DNA from: Halomonas sp. 707D7
Lineage (GTDB): Bacteria > Pseudomonadota > Gammaproteobacteria > Pseudomonadales > Halomonadaceae
NCBI RefSeq assembly: GCF_024158715.1
Contig: NZ_JAMZBC010000002.1
Coordinates: 1-63,115, forward strand
Direction: 5' to 3'
DNA length: 63,115 nucleotides
Positions 25,514-35,998 of the stretch are shown piece by piece. How positions within the stretch are numbered: the first letter of the stretch is position 1; the number at the start of each line of letters is the position of its first letter. The translations under genes were made by a program, and so were the position numbers. The notes under the pieces are model-generated. The model was not told the DNA's origin and ran no database searches. It saw only the letters and a list, made by a program, of their open reading frames with translations.

Positions 25514-25543
25514 TTTTCGCTTGCCACCAGAGCCTAACCGCTT

Positions 25544-27457
25544 TCAGCCCCACATGCCAGGACGGCGAAGCTGGCGGGCATCGCGTACCCGGCGGGTGTA
25601 GCCCACCCGGTCGAAGAATTCGAGCTGGGCGATGGCGAGCTTGCGTCCCACCTGGGTGCGGTCCCGGTAGTCGGCGGCGCGCACGCAGCCGTGTTCCCGG
25701 GCGAGCGCCTCGATGATCTCGCCCAGGCGGGCCAGGGTCTCGGTGGGGTAGAAGTGATCCTTGCGCACCTGGAAAAGCCGGCCGAGCCGGGCGTTGGCGA
25801 ACAGCACCTCGCGCACCCGAGGCTCGTCTAGCTGCCGGTCGGTTGCGATATCGCGCACCCGCGGCGGATCGAAGCGCTCGTCGAGCAGCGGCAGCAGCGC
25901 CTGTGAAAGCGTCTCCAGCGCCTCGTCCAGGCGCGCCTCGTGGGAAGGGCGCTTGATGAACGGGCCCTGGGCGATGACATGGCCGGCCGAGACCAGCGTG
26001 TCGAGCCACTCGCGGAACACGCCGACGTTCCACTTCGGCGCCACGACGCGGCGCAGGCGGTCGCGCTCCATGCCCACCTCGGCGGGCGCCTCCAGGTGAT
26101 ACTGGGCCAGCGCCTCGTCGAGCACGTCGGCCAGCGCGTCGAGATGCACGTAAGCGAAGGCGCGGTGCTCGGTGCCGGCGCGAATCAGCCTCAGGCCCCG
26201 GGCGCGGATCTGCTCCTCGAGGGCCTCGACCGAGCGGTTCAGGGTGGCGGAGAGCTCCACCAGGGAGAGGCCGTCGGGCTGGCGATCGGCGAGGGCTTCG
26301 AGCGTGGCGGCGAAGCCGTCCTGGCGTTCGCTGGCGCCGCCTTCGAGCGCTTGCTGCAGCGTCGTCAGGTACGCCAGCCGCGGCGGCCGGCGCGCACCGC
26401 GCCGGGGCGGGTAGGGGTCGAGCACGCGCCCGCCGCCGAGGGTCTCGTCGGCGCCTTGGGAGCGAATCACGAAGCGGTCGCCACAGCAGGCGTGCTGCGG
26501 GGCGTCCAGGGTCAGCTGGGCGAGCGCGCGGCCGCCGGGGGCGAGGGTGGGCGCCTCAAGCAGGCCGAGCCGGCCGGTCAGATGCGCCGCGCCCATGTGG
26601 ATATGCACCGGCATCCAGTGCAGCGCGTCGCGGTCGAGCGTCGGCAGGAGGTTGAGCGCGACGTCGAGACGCTGGCTTCCGGGCAGCGGCGCCGGGGCGT
26701 CGATCAGCCAGTCGCCGCGCTTGATCTCGCGCTCGACGCCGGCGAGGTTGAGCGCGCAGCGATCTCCCCGGTGGGCGCGCTCGGCCTCGCGGTTCTGGCG
26801 GCGCAGTCCGCGCACGCGAACCCGCTCGCCCCGGGGCAGGAGCCACAGCGACTGGCCGCGCTCGACGGCCCCGTCGACCACCGTGCCGGTGACCACGAGT
26901 CCGGCGCCCTTCTTGGTGAACACCCGGTCGATGGCGTGACGAAAGCGCCCCGGGGCGGGGCGAGCCTGCCAGTCGGCGGCGCGCGCGTCGAGCCAGTTCG
27001 AGAGCGCCTCGATACCCGTGCCGACGCGGGCGCAGACGCCGAACATCGGCACCTCGCCGACCAGCTCCCGCGCCTCGCGCTCGCAGGCGGCGCGCCGCTC
27101 GCTATCCGCCAGGTCGGTCTTGGTCAGCACCACGGCCACCACGGGAATCGACAGCAGCGTCAGGATGGCCAGGTGCTCGCGGGTCTGGGGCATCACGCCA
27201 TCGTCGCAGGCGATGATCAGAAGCGCCCCGTCGACGCCGGCAACGCCGGAGAGCATGTTGTGGATGAAGCGCTCGTGGCCGGGCACGTCGATGAAGCCGA
27301 GCTCGCCGCTTGTGTCACTGTCGGGGTAGATGAAGCCCGGTTCGATGGTCAGCCCCCGGCTCTTCTCCTCCTTGAGGGTATCGGCGTCGACGCCGGTCAG
27401 GGCGTGGAGCAGCGTGGTCTTGCCGTGGTCGACGTGACCCGCCGTGGCGAGGATCAT
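25544..27457 (-). CDS. selB: Selenocysteine-specific elongation factor SelB
   Basis: The 637-residue GTPase has G1 'GHVDHGKTT' at residues 7-15, 'EEKSRGLTIEPGF', G3 'DVPGHERF' and 'TKTD' (G4). The C-terminal half contains winged-helix repeats that bind the bSECIS hairpin ('MERDRLRRVVAPKWNVGVFREWLD', 'RAADYRDRTQVGRKLAIAQLEFFDR' regions). SelB brings Sec-tRNA to the ribosome at UGA codons with a hairpin. It overlaps selA by four bases (ATGA) and precedes tRNA-Sec. Confidence 0.96.
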   Translation of the reverse strand: MILATAGHVDHGKTTLLHALTGVDADTLKEEKSRGLTIEPGFIYPDSDTSGELGFIDVPGHERFIHNMLSGVAGVDGALLIIACDDGVMPQTREHLAILTLLSIPVVAVVLTKTDLADSERRAACEREARELVGEVPMFGVCARVGTGIEALSNWLDARAADWQARPAPGRFRHAIDRVFTKKGAGLVVTGTVVDGAVERGQSLWLLPRGERVRVRGLRRQNREAERAHRGDRCALNLAGVEREIKRGDWLIDAPAPLPGSQRLDVALNLLPTLDRDALHWMPVHIHMGAAHLTGRLGLLEAPTLAPGGRALAQLTLDAPQHACCGDRFVIRSQGADETLGGGRVLDPYPPRRGARRPPRLAYLTTLQQALEGGASERQDGFAATLEALADRQPDGLSLVELSATLNRSVEALEEQIRARGLRLIRAGTEHRAFAYVHLDALADVLDEALAQYHLEAPAEVGMERDRLRRVVAPKWNVGVFREWLDTLVSAGHVIAQGPFIKRPSHEARLDEALETLSQALLPLLDERFDPPRVRDIATDRQLDEPRVREVLFANARLGRLFQVRKDHFYPTETLARLGEIIEALAREHGCVRAADYRDRTQVGRKLAIAQLEFFDRVGYTRRVRDARQLRRPGMWG

Positions 27458-28893
27458 AGGGGTGCCTCGGCGGCGTGCAGGGCGCGGGTGATCTGCGTGG
27501 CCAGGAGCGCCTCGTCACTTTGCCTCAGGCAGCGCAGGTCGAGCCACAGCGCGCCCTCCTTGATGCGTCCGATGATCGGCCGGGGCAGCGCCCGAAAGGC
27601 GCGTTCGAGTTCGCGCAGCGCGCGCTCGCGTACCTCGCGCCGGGGCGAGTCCACGTCCAGCACCAGCGCCACGCTCGGCAGCCGGTCCACCGGAAGCGAC
27701 CCGCTGCCGAGCTGGCTCATGCACGGTGCAAGCTGCGCGGTGCGCCCGGCCGGAAGCGCGGTGATCCCTGCCAGTACGCGCTCGCCGGCGGCCTGGATGT
27801 CGCAGGCCTCACGGGTCAAAAGGCGCAGGGTGGGCAGGGTCTGCTCCGGGCGGTCGTCGTCGCGGTAGTGCTTGAGCGTGGCCTCGAGTGCGGCCAGCAC
27901 CAGCTTGTCCAGGCGCAGCGCGCGTTTGAGCGGGTGGCGCTTGATGCGCTCGATGAAGGCGCGCTTGCCGACGATGATGCCGGCCTGGGGCCCGCCGAGC
28001 AGCTTGTCGCCGCTGAAGGTGACCACGTCGGCGCCGGCGGCGATCGCCTCGCCGGGCTGGGTTTCGTAGGGCAGCCCAAACGTCGAAAGATCGACCAGCG
28101 CGCCGCTGCCCAGATCCACCACCAGGGGAAGCTCGGCCTCACGTGCGATGCGCGCAAGTTCGGCTTCGTCCACGGCGGTGGTGAACCCCTCGACGGCGTA
28201 GTTGGAGGTGTGCACCTTGACCAGAAGCCCGGTGTCGTCACCGATCGCCTCGCGGTAGTCGCGCGGGTGGGTGCGGTTGGTGGTGCCCACCTCGCGCAGC
28301 CGGCAGCCGGCGGCGGCCATGATGTCCGGCATGCGAAAGGCGCCGCCGATCTCGATCAGCTCGCCGCGGGAGACGATCGCCTCCCGCCCGGCGCCGAGGG
28401 CGCCCAGGGTGAGTACCACGGCGGCGGCGTTGTTGTTGACCACGGTGGCGGCCTCGGCGCCGGTCAGCTCGCACAAGAGCGCCTCGATCAGGTCGTCGCG
28501 ATCGCCGCGCCCGCCGGTTTCGAGATCGTACTCCAGCGCCACCGGGTCGCGCGCCACCCGGGCCATGGCGTCGATGGCGGGTTCCGAGAGCAGCGCGCGG
28601 CCCAGGTTGGTGTGGATCACCGTGCCGGTGAGGTTGAACACCGCCCGGGCGTTGGGGCTCACGAAGGCGTCGAGCCGCTCGCGCAGCGCGTCGACGATCG
28701 ACGTCTCGTCGAGGGGAGCATCCAGCGGGGCGGCGCGCAGCGCGTCGAGGGTATCGCGCGCCATGCGGGTGACGACGCGACGGCCGTGACGGCTTTCAAG
28801 CTCGCGAAGTACCGGGTGCTGCAGCAGCCGGTCGACGGCGGGTAGGGTGCGGCGCCAGTCCGTGGCGCCTTGCGGGGATGCGATATCAGTCAT
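27454..28893 (-). CDS. selA: L-seryl-tRNA(Sec) selenium transferase SelA
   Basis: The PLP enzyme converts Ser-tRNA-Sec to Sec-tRNA-Sec with selenophosphate. 'NLTGTVIHTNLGRALLSE', 'VNNNAAAVVLTLGALGAGREAIVSRGELIEIGG', 'GTTNRTHPRDY' and the PLP-lysine segment 'TFSGDKLLGGPQAG' match SelA. ATG at 28893 gives 479 residues, near the usual 460-475; the open frame continues 62 codons upstream without similarity, into fdhE. No selD (selenophosphate synthase) lies in the window. Confidence 0.95.
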   Translation of the reverse strand: MTDIASPQGATDWRRTLPAVDRLLQHPVLRELESRHGRRVVTRMARDTLDALRAAPLDAPLDETSIVDALRERLDAFVSPNARAVFNLTGTVIHTNLGRALLSEPAIDAMARVARDPVALEYDLETGGRGDRDDLIEALLCELTGAEAATVVNNNAAAVVLTLGALGAGREAIVSRGELIEIGGAFRMPDIMAAAGCRLREVGTTNRTHPRDYREAIGDDTGLLVKVHTSNYAVEGFTTAVDEAELARIAREAELPLVVDLGSGALVDLSTFGLPYETQPGEAIAAGADVVTFSGDKLLGGPQAGIIVGKRAFIERIKRHPLKRALRLDKLVLAALEATLKHYRDDDRPEQTLPTLRLLTREACDIQAAGERVLAGITALPAGRTAQLAPCMSQLGSGSLPVDRLPSVALVLDVDSPRREVRERALRELERAFRALPRPIIGRIKEGALWLDLRCLRQSDEALLATQITRALHAAEAPL

Positions 28894-28949
28894 GTCGTCA
28901 GGCGTCTGTCCGTGTCGAGCGGTGTCCGGGCTCGTAAGCTTGGCTTTCG

Positions 28950-29909
28950 TCACGACGGCTCGCCGGCAAACGCGAGCAGCGGATTGAAACCGGCACGAAC
29001 ATAGCCCTGCTCTTCGAGCAGCATGTCCAGGCCAAGCGTTGCGATATCGTCGGCGAAGGGGTCGGTATCCGCCTCCCATTCGCGATCCATTAACTTAACG
29101 CTTGCGTGACAGGCGCCGCAACTCTCGGCACGAATCGGCAGTGCCCGTTTGCCGTCCGGGCCTTCCGCGCCGATGTAGTCGAGCTTTTCGGCATCGAAGC
29201 AGTGGCTGCAGCGCGCCCGTTCGAGGTACCACTGGGTGGCGCACAGCCCGCACACCAGGTAGCGCACCCGCGAACGGTGGCGGCCAAGCTGCACGGTGGA
29301 GGCCACCGGCGGCATGCCGCAGCAGGGGCAAAGCCCCTTGGCGGCGCCCTTCGGGCGCGTGAGCCGCGCCGCCAGTGTCTGGGCCTGGCGCGTCCAGCTC
29401 ACCTGCAGCGCCGCGCCCACCAGCGGAGCCACGGCGCGCGCCTGCGCCGGCACGCCGTGTTGCCCGATGATCGCGCCGGCGATCGCGTCGAGCGCCTCGT
29501 CAGAAAGGCTTTCGAGCGTCGAGAGCAACTGGCGCTGCGCCGCAAAGCGCTCGCCGTCGGCGGCCAGGGCGGCGTCGAGGGCTTCGTGCAGGGCATCGAG
29601 ATCCTCGCGCCAGGTCAGGGTCTCGAGCAGCGCCGAGGGGGCGAGCGGTGGAAAGCCGTGTTCGAGCGCGACCTGAAAGCTTTGCGCCGTGAAGTCCGGG
29701 CCGGTGTGATCCTTCAGCGTGCGGTGCTGGGCGCGGGCGAGATGAGCGTTGAAGGCCAGAAAGGGCGCCATGTCGACAAAGCGCGCCTCGAGCTCGGCAA
29801 AGCGGCTCGCCCGGGTGGCAAAAACGCGCGACTCTGGTGCCACGACCAGCGGCGGCTCGCCGTGGCGGGGCGGTTTGGGGTCGTGCAGCGTATCGGAGAT
29901 GTCGCTCAT
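28950..29909 (-). CDS. fdhE: Formate dehydrogenase accessory protein FdhE
   Basis: The 319-residue protein has four CxxC motifs that bind iron or zinc: 'CPCCGMPP', 'CGLCATQWYLERARCSHC' (two) and 'CGACHASVK'. FdhE is needed for maturation of respiratory formate dehydrogenases. ATG 29909 has CAGGAG upstream and begins 'MSDISDTLHDPKPP'. It stands 55 bases after fdoI and 56 bases before selA, which puts it in the formate/selenium transcription unit. Confidence 0.93.
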   Translation of the reverse strand: MSDISDTLHDPKPPRHGEPPLVVAPESRVFATRASRFAELEARFVDMAPFLAFNAHLARAQHRTLKDHTGPDFTAQSFQVALEHGFPPLAPSALLETLTWREDLDALHEALDAALAADGERFAAQRQLLSTLESLSDEALDAIAGAIIGQHGVPAQARAVAPLVGAALQVSWTRQAQTLAARLTRPKGAAKGLCPCCGMPPVASTVQLGRHRSRVRYLVCGLCATQWYLERARCSHCFDAEKLDYIGAEGPDGKRALPIRAESCGACHASVKLMDREWEADTDPFADDIATLGLDMLLEEQGYVRAGFNPLLAFAGEPS

Positions 29910-29964
29910 GGGCGCTCCTGCGAAACGGGGCGCCCGAAGGCGCCCCGTGGTGTCGTATGTGCGA

Positions 29965-30669
29965 TCAGGCAACGGGGTCGTCACGCTTGGTGGATGTCTT
30001 TGCGTCAGGGCGCGGCCGCTCGCGTTTGATGGTGTCATCGTACCAGAGCGGGTGGTGGTGCTTGGCCCAGGCGTGGGTGACGAAGCCGCGAATCATCGCG
30101 CCAAACGAGCCCTTGATCCAGATCGCCGCGTAGATGTGGATCACGATGGTGACGATCGCCCCGAAGGACGCCAGCGCGTGCAGAAGGCTTGCGATACGCA
30201 CCACCGTGACCGGGAAGTAGCCGGCGAACCAGGGGCGCCACATCAACACGCCGGTGATCAAGAGCGTCGGCACGCAGAGCACCAACAGCCAGAACACCAG
30301 CTTCTGGCCCGGGTTGTACTTGCCGATCGGCGGCACCTGCTCGTCGCGGTTGGCGAGCACGTCCTTGATCTGTTTCATCCAGCGCACGTCGTTTCTGATC
30401 GGCAGGTTGCTGCCTGCGTGGCTCACCGCCATCAGCGCGAAGAGCAGAAAGAACACCACGCCGATGAACGGATGCAGGATGCGCGCCCACACCGGCCCCC
30501 CCAGGGTGTGAGAGAGAAAGAAGAACGCCGGGTGGAAGAAGGCCAGCCCCGAAAGCGCCAGCAGGATGAAGCTCAGCGCCATCGTCCAGTGGTTGATGCG
30601 GGTCGAGGTCGGGTAGCGCAGCATCATGCGCTGGCCCAGCCGGTTACGCTTTTCGTCATCGCGGTTCAT
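29965..30669 (-). CDS. fdoI: Formate dehydrogenase cytochrome b subunit (gamma)
   Basis: A 234-residue membrane protein with four transmembrane helices ('[18 protein letters not shown]', '[19 protein letters not shown]', '[21 protein letters not shown]', '[18 protein letters not shown]') and His residues spaced for two b hemes ('RINHWTM', 'LHPFIG', 'LLHALA', 'VIHIY'). It passes electrons from FdoH to quinone. ATG 30669 overlaps the fdoH end by 14 bases. The tail after the last helix is hydrophilic. Confidence 0.93.
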   Translation of the reverse strand: MNRDDEKRNRLGQRMMLRYPTSTRINHWTMALSFILLALSGLAFFHPAFFFLSHTLGGPVWARILHPFIGVVFFLLFALMAVSHAGSNLPIRNDVRWMKQIKDVLANRDEQVPPIGKYNPGQKLVFWLLVLCVPTLLITGVLMWRPWFAGYFPVTVVRIASLLHALASFGAIVTIVIHIYAAIWIKGSFGAMIRGFVTHAWAKHHHPLWYDDTIKRERPRPDAKTSTKRDDPVA

Positions 30670-31624
30670 GGTCGCTTCTCCTGCCGGGCTCGTGAGGCTC
30701 GGTTTCCGGCGCGCTGAGCGTGTGCTCACGCAGGTAGGCGTCTTCACCTTCCGGGCCGAACACCTCTTCGTCGAGCGGCTCGTCCTTCGGCCCCTTGGTG
30801 AGGTAGTGCATGAAGCCGGCGAACGCCGTGATGCCGATGATCGCGCTCATGATCGGCTTGGCCGGCCCCTTCCAGGCGCTGACGAAGGGCGAGATGCTCG
30901 GGTTTTCCGGAAGCCCCGCGTAGAGGTCCGGCTTGTCGGCGTGATGAAGCACGTACATCACGTGGGTGCCGCCGACTCCTGCGGGATCGTAGAGGCCGGC
31001 CTCGGCGAAGCCGCGCCCCTTGAGTTCCGTCACGCGCTGTTCGGCCCGGGTGATCATGTCCGCCTTGGAGCCGAACTCGATGCAGCCGGTCGGGCAGGTC
31101 TTGACGCAGGCGGGCTCGAGCCCCACCGAGACCCGATCCGAGCAGAGCGTGCACTTGTAGGACTTGCTGTCGCGCTCGGAGATCCGCGGGATGTCGAAGG
31201 GGCAGCCGGTCACGCAGTAGCCGCAGCCGATGCACTTGTCCGAGTCGAAATCGACGATGCCGTTGGCGTACTGCACGATCGCCCCCGGCGCCGGGCAGGC
31301 GGTGAGACAGCCCGGGTCGGCGCAGTGCATGCAGCCATCCTTGCGGATCAGCCACTCCAGATCGCCCTGCTCGTTCTCGTGCTCGGTGAAGCGCATCACC
31401 GTCCAGGAGTTCTCGGTGAGATCCGTCGGGTTGTTGTAGGTGCCGCCGTTGATGCCGACCTCGTCGCGCACGTCGTTCCACTCCATGCAGGCGACCTGGC
31501 AGGCCTTGCAGCCGATGCAGCGGCTGACGTCGATCAGCTTGGCCACCGGCTCGACCTCGTGACGCCCCTGGGGAGGCGTCGTGGTCGTGGCGGAACGGCG
31601 CAGGATATTTTGCGGGTTGCTCAT
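30656..31624 (-). CDS. fdoH: Formate dehydrogenase iron-sulfur subunit (beta)
   Basis: The 322-residue ferredoxin-like subunit has four Cys clusters for [4Fe-4S] centres: '[14 protein letters not shown]', '[14 protein letters not shown]', '[16 protein letters not shown]' and '[21 protein letters not shown]'. Near the C-terminus '[15 protein letters not shown]' is the single membrane anchor. It overlaps fdoG by 4 bases. Periplasmic location follows from the Tat signal on the alpha subunit. Confidence 0.95.
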   Translation of the reverse strand: MSNPQNILRRSATTTTPPQGRHEVEPVAKLIDVSRCIGCKACQVACMEWNDVRDEVGINGGTYNNPTDLTENSWTVMRFTEHENEQGDLEWLIRKDGCMHCADPGCLTACPAPGAIVQYANGIVDFDSDKCIGCGYCVTGCPFDIPRISERDSKSYKCTLCSDRVSVGLEPACVKTCPTGCIEFGSKADMITRAEQRVTELKGRGFAEAGLYDPAGVGGTHVMYVLHHADKPDLYAGLPENPSISPFVSAWKGPAKPIMSAIIGITAFAGFMHYLTKGPKDEPLDEEVFGPEGEDAYLREHTLSAPETEPHEPGRRSDHEPR

Positions 31625-34600
31625 GTCCTGCCTCCTGAGGTGTCCTTCTCGACGTTGACCAGAAAGGACTTGAATTCCGGCGTCTGGGTGTTGGCATCGC
31701 CCACGAAGGGCGTGAGGGTGTTGGCCAGAAAGCCCTTGCGCGCCAGGCCCAGAAAGCCCCAGTGGATCGGGATGCCCACCTGGTGGACGATGCGATCGCC
31801 CACGGTGATCGCCTTGATGCGCTTGGTGACCACCGCCACGGCGCGTATGTAGCCGCGCTTCGATGACACCCGCACCCAGTCGCCCTCCTTGATGCCGAGC
31901 TCGTTGCCCAGGGCCTCGCCGATCTCGACGAACTGCTCGGGCTGGACGATGGCATTCAGGTGCACGTGCTTGGTCCAGTAGTGGAAGTGTTCGGTCAGCC
32001 GGTAGGTGGTCGCCGCATACGGATACTCCTCCCAGGTGCCCATCATTTCCAGATCCTGGTCGAAGACCCGCGCAGCCGGGTTGTAGCGCACCTTGTCATT
32101 GCGCGGAAAGAGCAGGTTGCCCTCGGGCACCGGGCTCTCCAGCGGCTCGTAGTGGGTGGGGAAGGGACCTTCCGCCATGCCCTGGCTTGCGAACAGCTTG
32201 CCCACGCCCTCCGGGTTCATGATGAACGGCATCTGCCCGCGGGTCGGGGCGGAGTCCACCGGGAAATCCGGAATGTCCGCGCCGGTCCAGCGCCGTTGAA
32301 CGCTGTCCCACCACACGAGTGACTTGCGCTCGGACCAGGGCGTGCCGTCGAGCTTGGCCGAGGCGCGGTTGTAGAGAATCCGCCGGTTGGCGGGCCACGA
32401 CCAGGCCCAGCCGAGCGTCTGGCCGATACCGTAGGGGTCGGCGTTGTCGCGGTTGGCCATCTGGTTGCCGGCCTCGGTCCAGGACCCGGCGAAGATCCAG
32501 CAGCCGGAGGCGGTGGAGCCGTCGTCGCGCAGCTCGCCGAAGCCCGCGAGCTGCTCGCCCATGCGCCGCACGAGCTGCCCATCGAGGTAAACGTCGCTTA
32601 TCGCGCGGCCGTTGTACTCCCGGGCGAGCTCTTCCGGCGACGGTTCCTCGGGCTGCTTGTAGTTCCAGGCCATTCCCAGAATCGGGTCCGGAAAGGCGCC
32701 GCCGTCGCGGGCGTAGAGTTCGCGCACGCGGGTGAACAGTGCCCCCAGAATGTGGGTGTCGGCGCGCGCCTCGCCGGGGCCCGAGGCAGCGGCGTAGTGC
32801 CACTGCAGCCAGCGGGCACTGTTGACCGTGGAGCCGTCGTCCTCGGCGAACGACAGCGCCGGCAGGCGGAACACCTCGGTCTGGATCTCGCTCGGGTCGA
32901 CGTCGTTGTACTCGCCGGCGTTGCGCCAGAACTCGGCGGTTTCGGTGTTGAGCGGGTCGATCGACACCAGGTACCTGAGCTTGGCGAGCGAGCGCGACAC
33001 CTTCGCCTTGTTGGGAATCGCCGCCAGCGGGTTGAAGCCCTGGCAGAAGTAGCCGTAGATCTCGCCTTTCGACATCCGCTCGAAGGTGTCGAGGATGTCG
33101 TAGAGCGGCTTGTCGAGCTTGGGCAGCCAGTCGTAGCACCACTGGTTGTGCGCGCGGGCGTTGTCGCCGTACCAGGCCTTCATGAGGCTGACGAAGAACG
33201 CGTCGGCGTTCTGCCAGTAGGAGACCTGGCCCGGCTGCAGCGGTGCCCGCCGCCGCGCGGTCAGGAAGGTGTCGAGGTCCTGCTCGTCGTCCACCGGTGC
33301 CGCGATGTAGCCGGTCAACTGGTTCGAGAGCAGGCCGAGATCGGTCAGGCCCTGGATGTTGGAGTGCCCGCGCAGGGCATTCACACCGCCACCGCGAAGG
33401 CCGATGTTGCCCAGCAAGAGCTGGACCATGCCGGCGGTGCGGATGATCTGCGAGCCCAGCGAGTGCTGGGTCCAGCCGAGCGCGTACAAGAGCGTGGTGG
33501 TGCGATCCGGCGTTGCGGTGCTCGCCAGCGTCTCCCATACCCGCATGATCTTGTCCACGGGCGTACCGCAGATCGAGGAGACCATGTCCGGCGTGTAGGC
33601 GTCGAAGTGCGCGCGCAAAAGGCGATAGACGCAGCGCGGGTTCTCGAGCGTATCGTCGCGCAGGGCGAAACCGTCCTCGCCGGTCTGGTAGACCCAGTTC
33701 TCCTTGTCGTAGGAGCGGCTCTCGGCATCGTAGCTGTCGAACAGCCCGTCCTCGAAGCCGAAGCCCTCGTCCACCAGCAGTGCGGCGTCGGTGTAGTTGA
33801 GTACGTACTCTCGCTGGATCTGATCGGTATCGATCAGATAGCGAATCAAGCCGCCCAGGAAGGCGATGTCGGTGCCGGTTCGAATCGGCGCGTAGAAGTC
33901 CGCGACCGATGCGGTTCGCGTGAAGCGCGGGTCCACCACCATCAATTGAGCGTTATTGTGCTCCTTCGCCTCGGTGACCCAGCGAAACCCGACCGGGTGC
34001 GCCTCGGCGGCGTTGCCACCCATGACCAGAATGACGTCGGCATTGCGGATATCGACCCAGTGGTTCGTCATCGCACCGCGACCAAATGTTGGGGCAAGAC
34101 CTGCCACCGTTGGTCCGTGTCAAACGCGCGCCTGGTTGTCGAAGGCCACCATCCCGAGGCTGGTGACGAACTTGTGGGTCAGATAGCCCGCCTCGTTGGA
34201 GGAGGCCGAGGCGGCGAGAAAGCCGGTGGTCGTCCAGCGGTTGACCGTGCGGCCCTCGCTATCGGTTGCAACGAAGTTCTCGTCGCGGTCCGCCTTGATG
34301 TGGCGGGCGATGCGCTCGTTGGCCTCCTCCCAGGAGATGCGCTTCCACTCGTTGGTGCCGGGCTCGCGCACCTCGGGGAATTTCAGGCGCGAAGGGCTCT
34401 TGACGTAGTCCAGAAGCCCCGCGCCTTTCGGGCAGAGCGCCCCGCGGCTGACCGGGTGGTCCGGGTCGCCTTCGATGTGGATGATCTGCTGGTGGGCGTT
34501 CTTGGCCTCGTCACCGCGGCTGTAGATCAACACCCCGCAGCCCACCGAACAGTAGGTGCAGATGTTGCGCGTTTCCTTGGTGTGGGTCAGCTTGAATGGG

Positions 34601-34713
34601 CGGATGGAGGAGGCCGCCGCTTCCGGCGCGAATCCCATCATCGCCATGCTGGAGGTAGCGAGCCCCGCCGCCCCCAGCTTGAAAAACCCGCGTCGGGTCA
34701 CTTGAATCGTCAT
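31621..34713 (-). CDS. fdoG: Formate dehydrogenase alpha subunit, selenoprotein (Sec198)
   Basis: Read through the in-frame TGA at 34122-34120, the gene encodes about 1030 residues, as in E. coli FdnG/FdoG. The N-terminus has a Tat signal ('[13 protein letters not shown]') and a [4Fe-4S] motif '[11 protein letters not shown]'. The UGA stands in '[17 protein letters not shown]', exactly the Sec site of E. coli FdnG. A bSECIS hairpin follows it. The protein binds bis-MGD with Mo or W and oxidises formate in the periplasm. Without the readthrough it would look like two genes; the flanking frame is the same, so this is not a frameshift. Confidence 0.96.
34080..34119 (-). promoter_or_regulatory. 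bSECIS hairpin directing Sec insertion in fdoG
   Basis: Directly after the UGA, the minus strand can pair GACCAA with TTGGTC as the outer stem and GGCA with TGCC as the inner stem. The inner stem presents a GGUCU apical loop, the same loop as in the E. coli fdhF and fdnG elements that SelB recognises. The distance from UGA to loop is about 20 bases, as required. Confidence 0.88.
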
Positions 34714-34866
34714 GGTCTCACCTCAAGGGGGCAAGCCACGCTCGAAACGCCGGCGCCTGGCCTTGGCGCCTGTGGGGTCGAGTCGCGTGCTTGCGGGTAC
34801 GGTCATGGTGTCACTTGTTATGCTGCTTATGAACTTACCCTAGCATCTTTGACGTCCTCATGCCTT

Positions 34867-34883
34867 GGGTTAATGTTCAACCC
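34867..34883. promoter_or_regulatory. Inverted repeat between lysR and fdoG
   Basis: GGGTTAATGTTCAACCC has 5-base arms and a T-N11-A-like layout. It lies just after the lysR stop and about 155 bases before fdoG. It could be a LysR operator for the fdo promoter or the weak 3' hairpin of lysR. The remaining gap 34714-34866 probably carries the fdo promoter; I do not see a clear FNR or NarL site. Confidence 0.35.
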
Positions 34884-34887
34884 TTTC

Positions 34888-35820
34888 TTAAAGGCCCTTT
34901 GGCGTGCCTTTTGCTTCGCACTCGCCACCGATGAGAGCCAAAAAGGCATCGACCACCCGGTTGGGGCGCCGGTCGCGACGCGCGATCAGCACGAAGGGAA
35001 CCCTGTAGCCGCAGCGCTCGGCATCGAGCGCGCGCATCTTGCCCGTCGCCACCCACTGGGCGGCGACGTGATCGGGTAGAAAGCCGATGTAGCGCCCGGT
35101 CAGGATCAGAAACGCCGCGCCCTCGCGGTCGGACGCCGAGGCGTGCAGCGCCAGGGCGTCGTGGGCGCGGCGGGCTTGTAGCGGCAGCGGGTAGCGAGGG
35201 GCGACCGCCGGGGTCCGGGCGAGCACTTGGGCGTCGAGGGGTAATTCGGCCTGCTCGAACAGCGCGTGCCCCGCGCCGCAGTAGAGCGAGGAGGGTTCGT
35301 CGTAGAGCCAGCGGGTCTCGAGGCTCGTTGGCAGGTTCACCGAGGGCACCACGCCGACGTGCAGGTGACCGTCCATCACCTTGCGGATCACCGCATCCGA
35401 CGGGTCCATGTGGATATTGACGCTCACCTCGTCATGTTGTGCGGCCAGCTCGCCCAGCGCATGGGTGACGTTCATGGCCGGCAGGGTGACGAGGTTGTCG
35501 GTGATGCCGATGTTGAGCTCGCCCTTGATGGTGTGGTGCAGCGCGTTGACATCGCTTCTGAACGTCTCCAGGGCGCTCAGCAGCGCAAGCCCCGCCTGGT
35601 AGAGCGCCTTGCCCTCCTCGGTGAGGCTGAAGCCCCCACGCCCGCGGCGGCAAAGCGAGAACCCCACGCGGCGCTCCAGGTCGCCCATGTGCTGGCTGAT
35701 CGCCGAACGGCTGATGCCGAGCGTGGTCTCGGCGGCGGTGAAGCCACCGCACTCGACCACGGTATTGAACACCCGGATCAAGCGAATCTCGTAGTCGCTC
35801 ATCTGGCCAAGCGATGCCAT
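34888..35820 (-). CDS. LysR-type regulator upstream of the formate dehydrogenase operon
   Basis: The 310-residue protein has a LysR winged helix ('IRLIRVFNTVVECGGFTAAETTLGISRSAISQHMGDLERRVG') and a periplasmic-binding-like effector domain ('GELNIGITDNLVTLPAMNV', 'LHVGVVPSVNLP'). It lies immediately upstream of, and in the same direction as, the fdo-sel genes, so I infer control of formate oxidation or selenium use. The inducer is unknown. The ATG at 35820 has GAGG upstream; Met7 is also possible. Confidence 0.88.
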   Translation of the reverse strand: MASLGQMSDYEIRLIRVFNTVVECGGFTAAETTLGISRSAISQHMGDLERRVGFSLCRRGRGGFSLTEEGKALYQAGLALLSALETFRSDVNALHHTIKGELNIGITDNLVTLPAMNVTHALGELAAQHDEVSVNIHMDPSDAVIRKVMDGHLHVGVVPSVNLPTSLETRWLYDEPSSLYCGAGHALFEQAELPLDAQVLARTPAVAPRYPLPLQARRAHDALALHASASDREGAAFLILTGRYIGFLPDHVAAQWVATGKMRALDAERCGYRVPFVLIARRDRRPNRVVDAFLALIGGECEAKGTPKGL

Positions 35821-35998
35821 GGCTACCTCGCGCTGTACAAGACGGCCCTTTTTAACAGATCATTCGTGGCTCAGGATCGACGTGCATCAAACTACCACGC
35901 CGCGCTCGGTCGGCACCATGCGTTCTGGCCGAGGATGTCCACGATGCGGGCCGTTGACTCGGCGGTTTGCAGCACCATCGGAAGAAGGCCTACGCAGA

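Noticed and set aside
34117-34125. Apparent stop or frameshift splitting fdoG into two genes
   Set aside because: The TGA is at the known Sec site, the frame is continuous, a bSECIS hairpin follows, and SelA, SelB and tRNA-Sec are encoded nearby.
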